Origin: Spartobacteria bacterium UBA6821
GTDB lineage: Bacteria; Verrucomicrobiota; Verrucomicrobiia; Chthoniobacterales; UBA6821
Direction: 5' to 3'
DNA: 32,324 nucleotides
NCBI GenBank assembly: GCA_002452515.1
Contig: DKEN01000108.1
Location: 1-32,324, forward strand
Shown here: positions 24,786 to 32,324 of the stretch, piece by piece
How the letters are laid out: every line of letters starts with the position of its first letter
How positions within the stretch are numbered: the stretch's first letter is position 1
Made by a program: the position numbers and the translations under genes
Notes under the pieces: generated by a model
Told to the model about the DNA's origin: nothing
Seen by the model: only the letters and a program-made list of their open reading frames with translations
The model's database searches: none

Positions 24786-26672
24786 TCACACAGTGACGAG
24801 TAGATGAATATCATCGGGAAGCAATTTGGCCACTTCGCGTACGATATTCCCTCGGAGAATATGAATGAAGGAGCCGCGCTGCGGGGCTCCGAGCAGGACC
24901 CGCTCAGCTCCAATGGTGGAGGCCAGATCGGCGATGGTGTGAGCCGGGGCATCGCTCACTGCGTAGCATGGAATAATCGTTTCCCCCAGCCCCTTGGAAC
25001 GTAGAGGCTCAAAGACAGCCTTTGCCTCTTCATCCTCGTACCACTTTCTGCGGCGATCCCCCGGCGCAATGACCTGCTGTTCCCTCACGAAGAGCACATA
25101 GAGAGGTTGACCATTATCCGCCGCTTCATTCACGGCAAAATCAAGCGTGCGTCCCGGTCCGCGAACGGCTGTCAGCATTGGCCCGTTGTAAGCCTTGCGT
25201 CCAGGAAGAGGGGCCATCGCCGTTCCCGTCGTGATCACCGGCTCCGAGGCAGGAGATCGCCCACCTGGCCGGGCGGCGCTCTCCACGGCCAAGACAGCCG
25301 CCTCCAGGGCAGCTTCCTGTGCGGCAACGCTTTTTCGCTGGGCAGACTCCTTTGCCAGGCCTCGCAGAATCAGACCAACCACCAGAACACTGATGGCGAA
25401 TCTCAGGGCATTTGGCTTGTCGATGAAGAGGGAAATCTCGATGGCAGCCATGATCAAAAAGGTGACGAACATGATACTCCGTTCATGTGTTTTGAGCGCC
25501 AGCTTCCAGTCGGTACTTGTGGCCCCAAGGTTGGTGGCGATCGCACCGACTACGCCGACGGCATAGAGATCAGCCAATCCCGACATGTCACTCACCAGAA
25601 CCACCAACCCTGCCGGGATAATCATGGCAAAGACCAATCCAGCGTTGGGAACGCCGAAGCTATTGAGTTTTGTGAAAATCGGCGGCAATTCCTGATCCCT
25701 GGCCATCAGGAACGAGATCGAGCTCAGCGCCATGAGGGCAGTATTCACGGCAGAGAGGAGTAGAACGCCAAAGACGATGCTTACCGCCCAGCCCATGATC
25801 TGTCCGGCAAGTGGGCCGAAAACATTTCCGACAAAAACCTGACCCATGTAGCGGAGCATGTAATCGCGCACCCCTTCGGCTCCAGGAGCGTTCACATCAC
25901 CATGCGAGGCTATCAGTCCGGGCAGAGCCGCCATGGCCAGCCCAAGAAGCGCCGTCATCAGACAAACCTCTCCCATGACAACAAGGATCGCCTTGGTCGC
26001 TGTCTTGGAAACATTTGGTTTTTCAAGCGTGCTGCCTGGATTCAGCTTCATTACGCCGGTGGCATTGGCAATGGCTTCGACACCGGAAAGCGCCAGCACG
26101 ATACCGACAAAGGCATTCCAATTATGAAGGAGGCCTCCAGTAGGAGGATGGAGATGAGCCACCGCCTGTCCGAGATGAGGCAGTGCAAAGAGTGCCAGCA
26201 GGACAACCACAATGGCGGTCGGTACGGAGACCAGCACGGCAAGACCGCCGGTGTGCTTGGGACCGAAATAATTGAGTCCGCCGATCAGGAGGATGGAGCC
26301 GCAGGCCCAGTATTCAGGATGAGGCACCCCGAGATACAGGAATGCAGAAAGCGCGCTCACGGCTGCTGTGACGATGTAGTCGGCTATCAGGAGGAACGCT
26401 CCGACGATTGAGATCACCTCGGATCGGTGACGCACGCTGGCATAGACGCCGCCACCGTTGGGATAATGCCTGCAAATGACGATGTAATTATACCCAACGA
26501 TAGCCGTCAGAAGACACATCGCCGCAATCAGCCAGGGGGAACTGTATCCGGCTACCGCAAAGGCCAGACCAATGACATACGCCTTACTCGTTCCCCAATC
26601 ACCATAGAGGATGGCCGCAGCCCGCTTCCAATCGACATTGCGCGGTCGCGTGGTTGTGTTGAGTTCCATCAT
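24786..26672 (-). CDS. APC-superfamily permease with C-terminal USP-like domain
   Basis: A 628-residue membrane protein with about twelve hydrophobic segments over residues 1-450. The start has ILYGDWGTSKAYVIGLAFA, followed by the VICRHYPNGGGVYASVRHRS segment typical of amino-acid/polyamine/organocation carriers, and IVLALSGVEAIANATGVM near 190. The last 170 residues or so are soluble and resemble a universal-stress-protein domain: MLTAVRGPGRTLDFAV, VLFVREQQV, and ERVLLGAPQRGSF with the nucleotide-binding-like G-x3-R-G. Such fusions occur in regulated amino-acid or potassium permeases; the substrate is unknown. It is 26 bases after the DUF6572-like gene on the same strand and may be the tail of the cox transcript. 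The start has tandem ATGs. Confidence 0.85.
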   Translation of the reverse strand: MMELNTTTRPRNVDWKRAAAILYGDWGTSKAYVIGLAFAVAGYSSPWLIAAMCLLTAIVGYNYIVICRHYPNGGGVYASVRHRSEVISIVGAFLLIADYIVTAAVSALSAFLYLGVPHPEYWACGSILLIGGLNYFGPKHTGGLAVLVSVPTAIVVVLLALFALPHLGQAVAHLHPPTGGLLHNWNAFVGIVLALSGVEAIANATGVMKLNPGSTLEKPNVSKTATKAILVVMGEVCLMTALLGLAMAALPGLIASHGDVNAPGAEGVRDYMLRYMGQVFVGNVFGPLAGQIMGWAVSIVFGVLLLSAVNTALMALSSISFLMARDQELPPIFTKLNSFGVPNAGLVFAMIIPAGLVVLVSDMSGLADLYAVGVVGAIATNLGATSTDWKLALKTHERSIMFVTFLIMAAIEISLFIDKPNALRFAISVLVVGLILRGLAKESAQRKSVAAQEAALEAAVLAVESAARPGGRSPASEPVITTGTAMAPLPGRKAYNGPMLTAVRGPGRTLDFAVNEAADNGQPLYVLFVREQQVIAPGDRRRKWYEDEEAKAVFEPLRSKGLGETIIPCYAVSDAPAHTIADLASTIGAERVLLGAPQRGSFIHILRGNIVREVAKLLPDDIHLLVTV

Positions 26673-26698
26673 GCCCGTTTAAGAAAAAAAGGCGGATT

Positions 26699-27244
26699 TC
26701 AGTGACGACAGCCGCAGCCCCCGCCCTGATGGGAATAATCAGTGGCAGGTGCCGCATCCTGGTGATCATGGGCTTGATCCTGATTTTCTCCCGCACAAGA
26801 TCCGCCGCCTCCGCAGCAACCTTCTGACACAGCTTGCTTGCCACCGCAACAGCCACTGGCCTCCGGCTGTTCTCCGATCAGCACTACTTCCAGGCCGATC
26901 TCCTGATGGTCCAGTTGAGCACGGGCACGATCCAGAAATTCCATTGCGCGCCGCGGCGGCTCATGGGCAGTTCGCAGTTCGATTCTCACCGGTTTTCCCA
27001 CAAGATGCGGGAAGGCTTCTTTCATCTCCCCGTCGAGGATGAAAGAAACGTAGGCATTCAGCTTTTCCTGAAGCTGATAAAGCTGCTTTTCCCCATGTTC
27101 CCAAGCACGGGTCTCAAACATCGCCAGCACGAGGATATCCTCCCGGGTGTCATGGGCAAAAGCATCGAGCATTCCCGTCCGCTCGATCCCCGAGCCGGCA
27201 GGAGGAGGATTTTCATAACTCAGATCTTCGCGGATGGAAACCAT
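26699..27244 (-). CDS. DUF6572-like protein with Cys/His-rich metal-binding tail
   Basis: The 181-residue protein has two parts. Residues about 18-125 resemble DUF6572 by recollection: GMLDAFAHDTREDILVLAMF, then LYQLQEKLNAYVSFILDGEM and LVGKPVRIELRTA. Residues about 128-181 form a Gly/Cys/His-rich tail with SGCCGGK, GCCGGGGSC, a HDH cluster and GGGCGCRH, which has nine Cys and several His and is likely to bind copper, iron or zinc. I chose the ATG at 27244, which overlaps the end of the DUF420 gene by 25 bases; the frame is open to 27295. Its place at the end of a cytochrome oxidase assembly cluster suggests a metal-handling role, but no function is known for the family. Confidence 0.6.
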   Translation of the reverse strand: MVSIREDLSYENPPPAGSGIERTGMLDAFAHDTREDILVLAMFETRAWEHGEKQLYQLQEKLNAYVSFILDGEMKEAFPHLVGKPVRIELRTAHEPPRRAMEFLDRARAQLDHQEIGLEVVLIGEQPEASGCCGGKQAVSEGCCGGGGSCAGENQDQAHDHQDAAPATDYSHQGGGCGCRH

Positions 27245-27657
27245 ACGTAGAGCATCAGATAGACGAGGACACCTGTCACGGAAACATAGAGCCAAATTGG
27301 AAGCGTCCAGCGAGCCATGCGCTTGTGAGCATCAAAGCGCTGCTGCAGCGCGGGCGTCACGGTCATCGCGATGAGTGGAAGCACCAGGACAGCAAGCGGC
27401 GTGTGCGTCCCAAGGATGATGAAATAGAGCAATTTCGGCCAACCCGGATAGGTGAAGTGCGTGACGTGACCGGCTTTTAAAAAATGGTAGGTGAGATAAC
27501 ACCCCAGAAAGAGTGCCGATGTGATGATCGCACTTGCCATGCAGAGCGCATGGGCGCGTTTGTGTTCCTTCTTGATCATCACGAAACCAGTCAGGATCAG
27601 CAACGCGCTGATCCCGTTCAGTGTGGCATTAATGACGGGGAGATCGGCGACCTTCAT
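27220..27657 (-). CDS. DUF420 membrane protein (CtaM-like)
   Basis: The 145-residue protein has four hydrophobic segments. Conserved DUF420 features are visible: LPVINATLNGISALLILTG at the start, KEHKRAHALCMASA, LTYHFLKAG, ILGTHTPLAVLVLPLI and FDAHKRMARWTLPIWLYVS. These include several histidines and an N-x-x-L-N motif. DUF420 proteins (CtaM/YozB) are needed for maturation of heme-copper oxidases in Firmicutes, and the gene here sits in a cox cluster, so an assembly role is likely. It starts 9 bases after the preceding CPDC gene and overlaps the next gene by 25 bases. Confidence 0.85.
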   Translation of the reverse strand: MKVADLPVINATLNGISALLILTGFVMIKKEHKRAHALCMASAIITSALFLGCYLTYHFLKAGHVTHFTYPGWPKLLYFIILGTHTPLAVLVLPLIAMTVTPALQQRFDAHKRMARWTLPIWLYVSVTGVLVYLMLYVWFPSAKI

Positions 27658-27666
27658 GCAGCCCGT

Positions 27667-27942
27667 TTAACGACCATCGTTGTGAGAGAGGGGGCGCTCC
27701 TTGTTAAGATCACGACAGGCCTTCACCATCGACCAGACCAAGAATCCAATGGCGGAAAAAACGATCGCCATTAGCAGGACGGTGCTGGCTGAGAATGCTA
27801 GCTTTGCCATCACGGTCTGCGGCTCAATGATGCCGCCGGAGTCTTGCAAGGTGCAATCGGGGCAGGCAACCGCGGTAGATGCGGTGACAACGATGCCAAC
27901 ACATACCGTTGAGATGGCTCTGAGAGATGTCCGGAGATTCAT
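27667..27942 (-). CDS. Small secreted CPDC membrane protein of the cox cluster
   Basis: A 91-residue protein with a signal peptide (MNLRTSLRAISTVCVGIVV, cut probably near STAVA), directly followed by CPDC at residues 27-30, a short polar stretch, and a transmembrane segment at about 50-72 (FSASTVLLMAIVFSAIGFL), then a charged C-terminus. A CPxC next to the membrane on the periplasmic side could bind copper or act in thiol exchange. Its ATG overlaps the SCO stop in an ATGA, so it is made together with SCO. I recall short CPxC proteins in cox clusters of Planctomycetes and Verrucomicrobia, but no function is known to me. Confidence 0.7.
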   Translation of the reverse strand: MNLRTSLRAISTVCVGIVVTASTAVACPDCTLQDSGGIIEPQTVMAKLAFSASTVLLMAIVFSAIGFLVWSMVKACRDLNKERPLSHNDGR

Positions 27943-28595
27943 GGTGCTGTTGGAGTATCTGATGACCCAACGGGGGAAGAATCCCGCAGGAGCGATCCAA
28001 TGTCCATCAAAAGCTTCTGAACCAATTCCGGCTCGTCAAGATTGCGTGTCTTCCGGATCCTGCCTTCACGATCAATCACGAGAAATCGCGTGGAATGGGT
28101 CGGAATGCCGGAAGGATCGGTCGCCAGGGCCTGAAGCATTCCCCGGGTGGTGAAGTCCTGAATCTCCTTCTTAGGTCCGGTCAGAAAGATCCAGCGTTTC
28201 GGATCAGCCTGGAGGTGGGCTGCGTAGTTGCTCAGCACCTCGGGAGTGTCGTGTTCGGGATCAATCGAGACCGAGACCAGTCGGACATCGTTTGCCTTGG
28301 TCAGTTCCCGGGAGACTTCAGCCATGCGCGCGGACATCATTGGGCACGGACCGGGACATCGGGTAAAGATAAAGTCGACGACCCAAACCTTCCCGAGCAG
28401 ATCGGAACGGGAGAGAGTTTTGCCTTCCTGCGTGGTGAAATGGAAATCAGGAACATCTCCGATCACGGGAAACGGATCGGAGGATTTCCTTTCCGAGTGG
28501 CGAAAGAGAGTGGCAGCACCAGCAATCAACACAGCGGCCACCAGAAAGGTCACCACCCACACCATGAGCGGGAGTCTCTTGGGTTCTGCACTCAC
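27939..28595 (-). CDS. SCO1/SenC-type copper chaperone
   Basis: The 218-residue protein is membrane-anchored by residues 10-30 (LMVWVVTFLVAAVLIAGAAT) and has a periplasmic thioredoxin-fold domain. The copper ligands of SCO proteins are all present: Cys80 and Cys84 in TRCPGPCPMM, and His167 in IPTHSTRFLVID. It delivers copper to the CuA site of oxidase subunit II. The start appears to be a GTG at 28595, with an ATG ten codons on as an alternative. It follows coxIII by 25 bases and overlaps the CPDC gene by 4 bases. Confidence 0.92.
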   Translation of the reverse strand: MSAEPKRLPLMVWVVTFLVAAVLIAGAATLFRHSERKSSDPFPVIGDVPDFHFTTQEGKTLSRSDLLGKVWVVDFIFTRCPGPCPMMSARMAEVSRELTKANDVRLVSVSIDPEHDTPEVLSNYAAHLQADPKRWIFLTGPKKEIQDFTTRGMLQALATDPSGIPTHSTRFLVIDREGRIRKTRNLDEPELVQKLLMDIGSLLRDSSPVGSSDTPTAP

Positions 28596-28620
28596 GACTC
28601 TATGTGGCTCCGAAAGATGC

Positions 28621-29274
28621 TCAGAGCCAGTAGAGGATCACATACAGGAAAACCCAGACCACATCGACAAAGTGCCAGTAGAGACCGACATTCTCCAAGG
28701 CCACATGGCGCTCGGGAGTAAATGTGCGCTTGGTCACCTGAAGGTAGAAACACCAGAGGATCAGCAACACTCCGACAGTGACATGGGCACCGTGAAATCC
28801 AGTCAGCGTGAAGAAACTGGATCCATAGACACCACCTTTGTTGAACCAGAGGCCTTCGTGATAGAGATGGGTCCACTCGATGCTCTGGATGCCGACGAAG
28901 GTGGCTCCCAGAGCGGCGGCCAGAAGAATCCAGCCGGCGCCCGACTTGCCCTTTTTCACGGAGCTTTCAGCTGCATGATAAACAAAGCTGCTGCTTACCA
29001 GAATAATCGTGTTGATACCCGTGAGCAGTTTCGGCATGGGTGGAAGCTCAATACCGTCATGAAAATTGGGCGGCCAGTTCCAGAAACCACCGGCCTGACG
29101 ACAGACCAGATAAGCTGAGATCAAGGCACTGAAGAGCAATGCCTCGGAACAGAGGAAAACAATTGTTCCCAGGCGGCAGATCGCTGCGGGTGTCTTCGGG
29201 TGTGAGTCGTGATGCGCACCCTCTGCAGGCGGCGCATGGAAGAGTGAAGCATTGTTGAAGCCGGCGTTATTCAT
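28621..29274 (-). CDS. ctaE: Cytochrome c oxidase subunit III
   Basis: Subunit III of a heme-copper oxidase with 217 residues and seven or five-plus hydrophobic segments. Blocks are LGTIVFLCSEALLFSALISA near 35-54, GIQSIEWTHL, YGSSFFTLTGFHGAHVTVGV near 150-170 and the C-terminal LYWHFVDVVWVFLYVILYW. I chose the ATG at 29274 (MNNAGFNNASLF); the longer open frame to 29448 is not COX3-like and overlaps a small gene. Length matches the shorter subunit III of quinol-type or caa3-type enzymes. The upstream small gene stops 20 bases before it. Confidence 0.92.
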   Translation of the reverse strand: MNNAGFNNASLFHAPPAEGAHHDSHPKTPAAICRLGTIVFLCSEALLFSALISAYLVCRQAGGFWNWPPNFHDGIELPPMPKLLTGINTIILVSSSFVYHAAESSVKKGKSGAGWILLAAALGATFVGIQSIEWTHLYHEGLWFNKGGVYGSSFFTLTGFHGAHVTVGVLLILWCFYLQVTKRTFTPERHVALENVGLYWHFVDVVWVFLYVILYWL

Positions 29275-29294
29275 GATCGGAAGTTCGGTAAAGA

Positions 29295-29435
29295 CTAATA
29301 GGCGACAGCGGGGCCACGGTGCAACATCAACACCAAGACAAGCGTGCAAAGCGCGAGACAAAAAACAACCAAACCAGCCAGAATGGCATACTGTTGGGTA
29401 GTGGGTTTCCCCTTCTTTGAGACGGGTGTTGTCAT
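29295..29435 (-). CDS. 46-residue single-pass membrane peptide of the cox cluster
   Basis: A short frame of 46 residues begins at an ATG (29433-29435) that overlaps the ctaB stop in an ATGA and ends at TAG (29295-29297), 20 bases before coxIII. The first 16 residues are basic and polar (MTTPVSKKGKPTTQQY). Residues 17-38 are strongly hydrophobic (AILAGLVVFCLALCTLVLVL), and the end is short (HRGPAVAY). The position, coupling and topology suggest a small oxidase subunit or assembly peptide, comparable to the subunit IV peptides of bacterial oxidases. I cannot assign a known family. It is easily missed by gene finders because of its length. Confidence 0.65.
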   Translation of the reverse strand: MTTPVSKKGKPTTQQYAILAGLVVFCLALCTLVLVLMLHRGPAVAY

Positions 29436-30319
29436 CGTGAAAAGGCAATCAGCGCCCCCAGTAGCAGCGGCAGGTAGATGATGGAGGCAAAGAAAAGTCT
29501 GCGCGCGGCGGAGGGGTTCCTTAAACGGAGAAAATCAGCGGAGAGAAAGACCATCGCAGCCCCCAATGCCAAGGCTGCGAAAAAATAGTAGGGTGAGGCA
29601 AATCCCAACAGCCCCGGCAGCAAGGTGATCGCCGTGAGGGCAGTGGAATAAATCAGCGCCTGCCACCCCGTTGCCCATCCCTCGGGATCGCGTGTGCTGA
29701 TCATTTTGAATCCGGCGGCAGCATACTGATCACGATAGAGCCACGCAATCGCCAGGAAGTGCGGCATTTGCCAGAACCAAAGAATCAGAAAAAGAATCCA
29801 TCCGCCGACATCGAGATGGCCTGTCGCAGCTGTCCATCCAAGCAATGGGGGAAGCGCTCCAGGAACGGCCCCAAGTAGGGTGTTCAGTTCACTCACACGC
29901 TTCATTGGCGTGTAGATGACCGCGTAAATCACAATCGTTAGAAACGAAAGAATCGCCGTCAGAGGGTTCACCAGGAGAGCCAGCAGGGCAATCCCCGCTC
30001 CGCAGCAAAGCAACCCGAAGAGCAAGGCATCTGAAGGATGCATCCGTCCAGCGGGCAACGGACGATCTGCCGTCCGTCGCATCAGTCCATCCAGGTCACG
30101 TTCGAGCCATTGATTCAGTGCGGAAGCTCCGCAAGCGCTCAGCGCAGTCCCAAGAAGTGTTGCCGCAAGCACCGTGTAATCCATCGGCCCATGCCATCCG
30201 AGAAGAAAACCGACCAGCGTTGTCAGGAGCACTAAGAACGAAAGCCTGGCTTTGAACAGTTCGCTCAGATCGGAAAGAAGACCAGCCTGCTTCACGGTGA
30301 TGGAATCGGAGCCGTTCAT
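29432..30319 (-). CDS. ctaB: Protoheme IX farnesyltransferase (heme O synthase)
   Basis: A 295-residue UbiA-family prenyltransferase with about nine hydrophobic helices. The first Asp-rich motif NQWLERDLDGLMRRTADRPL is at 69-88. The second conserved loop YTPMKRVSELNTLLGAVPGA follows near 150-170. It attaches a farnesyl group to protoheme IX to make heme O, which CtaA then converts to heme A. The start ATG at 30319 overlaps the ctaA stop (ATGA); the open frame extends to 30361 but that part is not family-like. ctaA and ctaB side by side supply heme A for the oxidase encoded at 31406. Confidence 0.95.
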   Translation of the reverse strand: MNGSDSITVKQAGLLSDLSELFKARLSFLVLLTTLVGFLLGWHGPMDYTVLAATLLGTALSACGASALNQWLERDLDGLMRRTADRPLPAGRMHPSDALLFGLLCCGAGIALLALLVNPLTAILSFLTIVIYAVIYTPMKRVSELNTLLGAVPGALPPLLGWTAATGHLDVGGWILFLILWFWQMPHFLAIAWLYRDQYAAAGFKMISTRDPEGWATGWQALIYSTALTAITLLPGLLGFASPYYFFAALALGAAMVFLSADFLRLRNPSAARRLFFASIIYLPLLLGALIAFSR

Positions 30320-31395
30320 GCGATGGAGTGACTGGTGGTGGAAGAGGTCATCATCGTACATTCCTCTTCCTCGATCCTTGAGGGCACATTGGAGGCAGCA
30401 CAGAAGAGTCGGAAGGTGAAGAGTATCGAGAATCCGGTAAGAAGTGCCCCCAGCGCCATATGGGCAGTGGCCACATCGGCAGCCTTATTGGTCCAGATCG
30501 TGATACCTCCCAGGAGGATTTGCAGCAGGATCCCACCCACCCAAAGCAGGCTCCAGGAGCGCATCCAGTGTCCAAGGGGTGTGATCTGAACCGCAAAATA
30601 CGAGACAGCCAGCACGACGACCAGCAGGGCAACAGCTCCCCCGCGATGGATTAACTGGAGAAGAATCTGCCATGCAGTGACGGAAGCAATGTTATCGTGG
30701 GCGCGCTCGGCGTTGATACGATCTACGGCACTCGGAGACAAATCAGGGATGAACTGCCCATAGGCGGCCGGGAAATCAGGGATAGCGAGGGGAGCATGCT
30801 GATGGCGGATTGTTGCGGCAACCCCAAGTTGGAAATAGGTCAGTAGAAGCCCCGCCAGCACTAGCCAGCGAAATGAAGCCACCGCCCGATCCTGAAACCA
30901 GGAACCGGATAAAAAACCGCGCCCCGTGATCGCCGTCATTACCAGTAGGAGTCCAAAGAAACTCTGTGCTAGCAGGGCATGAAAAATACCGAGTTGATCC
31001 TTGTAGAGAGTCACGCGCAGGCCTCCGAGCACACCTTGAAGAACAACACCGACCACGGCGGCGACAGCCAGCCAACGAACCCAAGAGCGTTTTTCCTTCA
31101 GGAAAACGACCGTCGCTAAAATTAGTGTGATCAGTCCGATTCCTGTGGCAAGCAGACGATGTGAATGCTCCCAGAAGATGCCGCCCACCCACTTTGAATA
31201 AGGAAAGAGAAACATGTTGTACCCATAGGTAGTGGGCCAGTCGGGAACTGACATCCCGGCCCCCTTGGAAGTGACAAGACCTCCCACGACGATCAGGAGA
31301 AAAGTGGCCACGGCGGCCAGCAAGGCAACACTATGAACCAGAGAGAGTGAACCTCCCCCTTGGTTGTCTGTAGTGGTATTGCGGCCCTTGTCCAC
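30316..31395 (-). CDS. ctaA: Heme A synthase (COX15/CtaA)
   Basis: An eight-helix membrane enzyme of about 359 residues that oxidises heme O to heme A. Family blocks are VVGGLVTSKGAGMSVPDWPTT (first 20: VVGGLVTSKGAGMSVPDWPT), the conserved heme histidines in WEHSHRLLATGIG, GIFHALLAQSFFG, LLQLIHRGGAVALL and TAHMALGALLTG. The first and second halves repeat the same fold, as usual. The start is uncertain: I chose GTG at 31395, ten bases after the coxI stop; in-frame ATGs at 31446 and 31500 would overlap coxI. The C-terminus has an acidic patch (EEEE) after the last helix and overlaps ctaB by 4 bases. Confidence 0.92.
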   Translation of the reverse strand: MDKGRNTTTDNQGGGSLSLVHSVALLAAVATFLLIVVGGLVTSKGAGMSVPDWPTTYGYNMFLFPYSKWVGGIFWEHSHRLLATGIGLITLILATVVFLKEKRSWVRWLAVAAVVGVVLQGVLGGLRVTLYKDQLGIFHALLAQSFFGLLLVMTAITGRGFLSGSWFQDRAVASFRWLVLAGLLLTYFQLGVAATIRHQHAPLAIPDFPAAYGQFIPDLSPSAVDRINAERAHDNIASVTAWQILLQLIHRGGAVALLVVVLAVSYFAVQITPLGHWMRSWSLLWVGGILLQILLGGITIWTNKAADVATAHMALGALLTGFSILFTFRLFCAASNVPSRIEEEECTMMTSSTTSHSIA

Positions 31396-31405
31396 GATAG
31401 GTCGG

Positions 31406-32324
31406 CTAGTGCGCCTCCAAGGTGATGTGGTCGGGGGCCTTTTCATTCTGTGGCAGAAAATCCTTTTCCATTCCCGGAACACTGTACTCGTAAGGTCCAT
31501 GATAGACCGTCGGCGTCACCGGGAAGTTACCGTGCTGAATCGGATAATCCACCGTCCATTCCAAGGTGGTGGAATTCCAGGGGTTGGCCGGCGCTTTCGG
31601 CCCGAACTTCATGCTCCAGAACATGTTGATCAAGAACGGGATCATGGAAAAACCGAGACCCATCGCGCCGATAGTGCAGACCACATTGAGTGGCTGAACC
31701 TGCTTCAGGCAGTCATAGACTGTCGGATCCGAAATACGGCGCATCATTCCGGCCAGTCCCAGATTATGCATCGGGAAAAAGGTGAGATTGAAGAAGAAGA
31801 AAGTTCCCCAGAAATGAATCCAGCCGAGCGTGTTGTTGAACATCCTGCCAGACATTTTCGGGAACCAGAAATAGATCGCAGCAAAAATGGAAAAGACCGA
31901 TGAACCAAAGAGGACATAGTGGAAATGGGCCACAATGAAGTAGGTGTGATGAACAAACAGATCGACCGGCGTGGAGGCCATGAAGATGCCGCTGAGCCCC
32001 CCGATCACAAACATGGAAACGAAAGCCACGGCGAAGGCCATCGGCACCGTGTAGTGAATCGAACCGCGCCAGATCGTGCCCATCCAGTTGAAGGTCTTGA
32101 TCGCGCTAGGAACCGCAATGACCATCGTGGAGACGGAGAAGAGAGCGCTCAGTGTGAGACTCATTCCGCTGACATACATGTGATGGCCCCAGACGATGAA
32201 TCCAAGCAGGCCGATGATACTCATGGCATAGACCATCGCCTTGTAACCGAACACCGGCTTGCGTGAAAATACGGACAGGATTTCCGAGACAAAACCCATG
32301 GCGGGGAGAATCAGGATATAGACC
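31406..32324 (-). CDS. ctaD: Cytochrome c oxidase subunit I, 5' part cut off
   Basis: The C-terminal 305 codons of the catalytic subunit remain. The first full codons at the right edge read VYILILPAMGFVSEI, the block that follows the CuB ligand His in HPEVY, so the cross-linked Tyr is present and the preceding ligand lies off the window. Further ligands are HH in VWGHHMYVSGM (CuB) and the two His in VAHFHYVLFGS (heme a3 and heme a). The ATG at 32299 is an internal Met, not the start. The C-terminus is soluble after the last helix. This is an A-type heme-copper oxidase; subunit II should lie just upstream, outside the window. It heads the minus-strand cluster seen here. Confidence 0.95.
   Translation of the reverse strand, partial: VYILILPAMGFVSEILSVFSRKPVFGYKAMVYAMSIIGLLGFIVWGHHMYVSGMSLTLSALFSVSTMVIAVPSAIKTFNWMGTIWRGSIHYTVPMAFAVAFVSMFVIGGLSGIFMASTPVDLFVHHTYFIVAHFHYVLFGSSVFSIFAAIYFWFPKMSGRMFNNTLGWIHFWGTFFFFNLTFFPMHNLGLAGMMRRISDPTVYDCLKQVQPLNVVCTIGAMGLGFSMIPFLINMFWSMKFGPKAPANPWNSTTLEWTVDYPIQHGNFPVTPTVYHGPYEYSVPGMEKDFLPQNEKAPDHITLEAH

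Noticed and set aside
28228..29118. 296-codon open frame opposite SCO and coxIII
   Set aside because: Covers the ends of two real genes on the other strand and has no family features.
29275..29448. 58-residue N-terminal extension of subunit III
   Set aside because: Unlike any COX3 N-terminus, and it overlaps the better-supported 46-residue gene in another frame.

Overview
The window looks like chromosomal DNA of a Gram-negative, aerobically respiring bacterium. By recollection of family resemblance (no search was run), the best guess is a member of Verrucomicrobiota. Support comes from a heptose epimerase for LPS, an outer-membrane porin ending in Phe, an aa3-type cytochrome oxidase cluster with small Cys-containing proteins, base composition of roughly 55-60% GC by eye, and start codons that mostly lack a Shine-Dalgarno sequence and follow A/C-rich leaders. 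No rRNA, tRNA, CRISPR array, transposase or phage gene was seen.

Layout. 1-3755: a cut-off FMN azoreductase, an LPS heptose epimerase with a TPR protein, and two overlapping secreted proteins of unknown role. 3763-7371: rplU-rpmA, an intrinsic terminator, purN, and a UvrD/PcrA-type helicase followed by a long imperfect palindrome. 7389-9615: a membrane protein with a Pro/Ser/Thr tail, an AT-rich zinc-ribbon membrane peptide, and a porin behind a sigma54-like promoter. 9630-12999 (minus): galE-tatD-amino-acid permease-ATPase. 13260-16360: a transglutaminase-like protein overlapping a stand-alone DUF2126 protein. 16357-19499 (minus): tag, then two P-II proteins and an ammonium transporter, the latter behind a full-consensus sigma54 promoter. 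19797-21590: an MsbA-type ABC exporter. 21588-24588: an arsenic-resistance cluster (arsR, DUF6428, thioredoxin-type arsC, ACR3) in which arsR is flanked by two structured palindromic elements. 24589-32324: a minus-strand respiratory cluster reading coxI, ctaA, ctaB, a 46-residue membrane peptide, coxIII, SCO, a CPDC peptide, a DUF420 protein, a Cys-tailed DUF6572-like protein and an APC permease.

How the parts work together. The sigma54 promoters tie ammonium uptake (AmtB and P-II) and probably the porin to nitrogen limitation. The ars cluster reduces arsenate and exports arsenite under ArsR control. The cox cluster supplies the oxidase core, heme A synthesis (CtaB then CtaA) and copper-centre assembly (SCO and perhaps the small Cys proteins).

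No single dramatic new system stands out. The best leads are the family of structured intergenic elements, two of which bracket arsR, the uncharacterised small Cys/TM proteins of the cox cluster, the split transglutaminase/DUF2126 pair without its usual partners, and the sigma54-linked porin.
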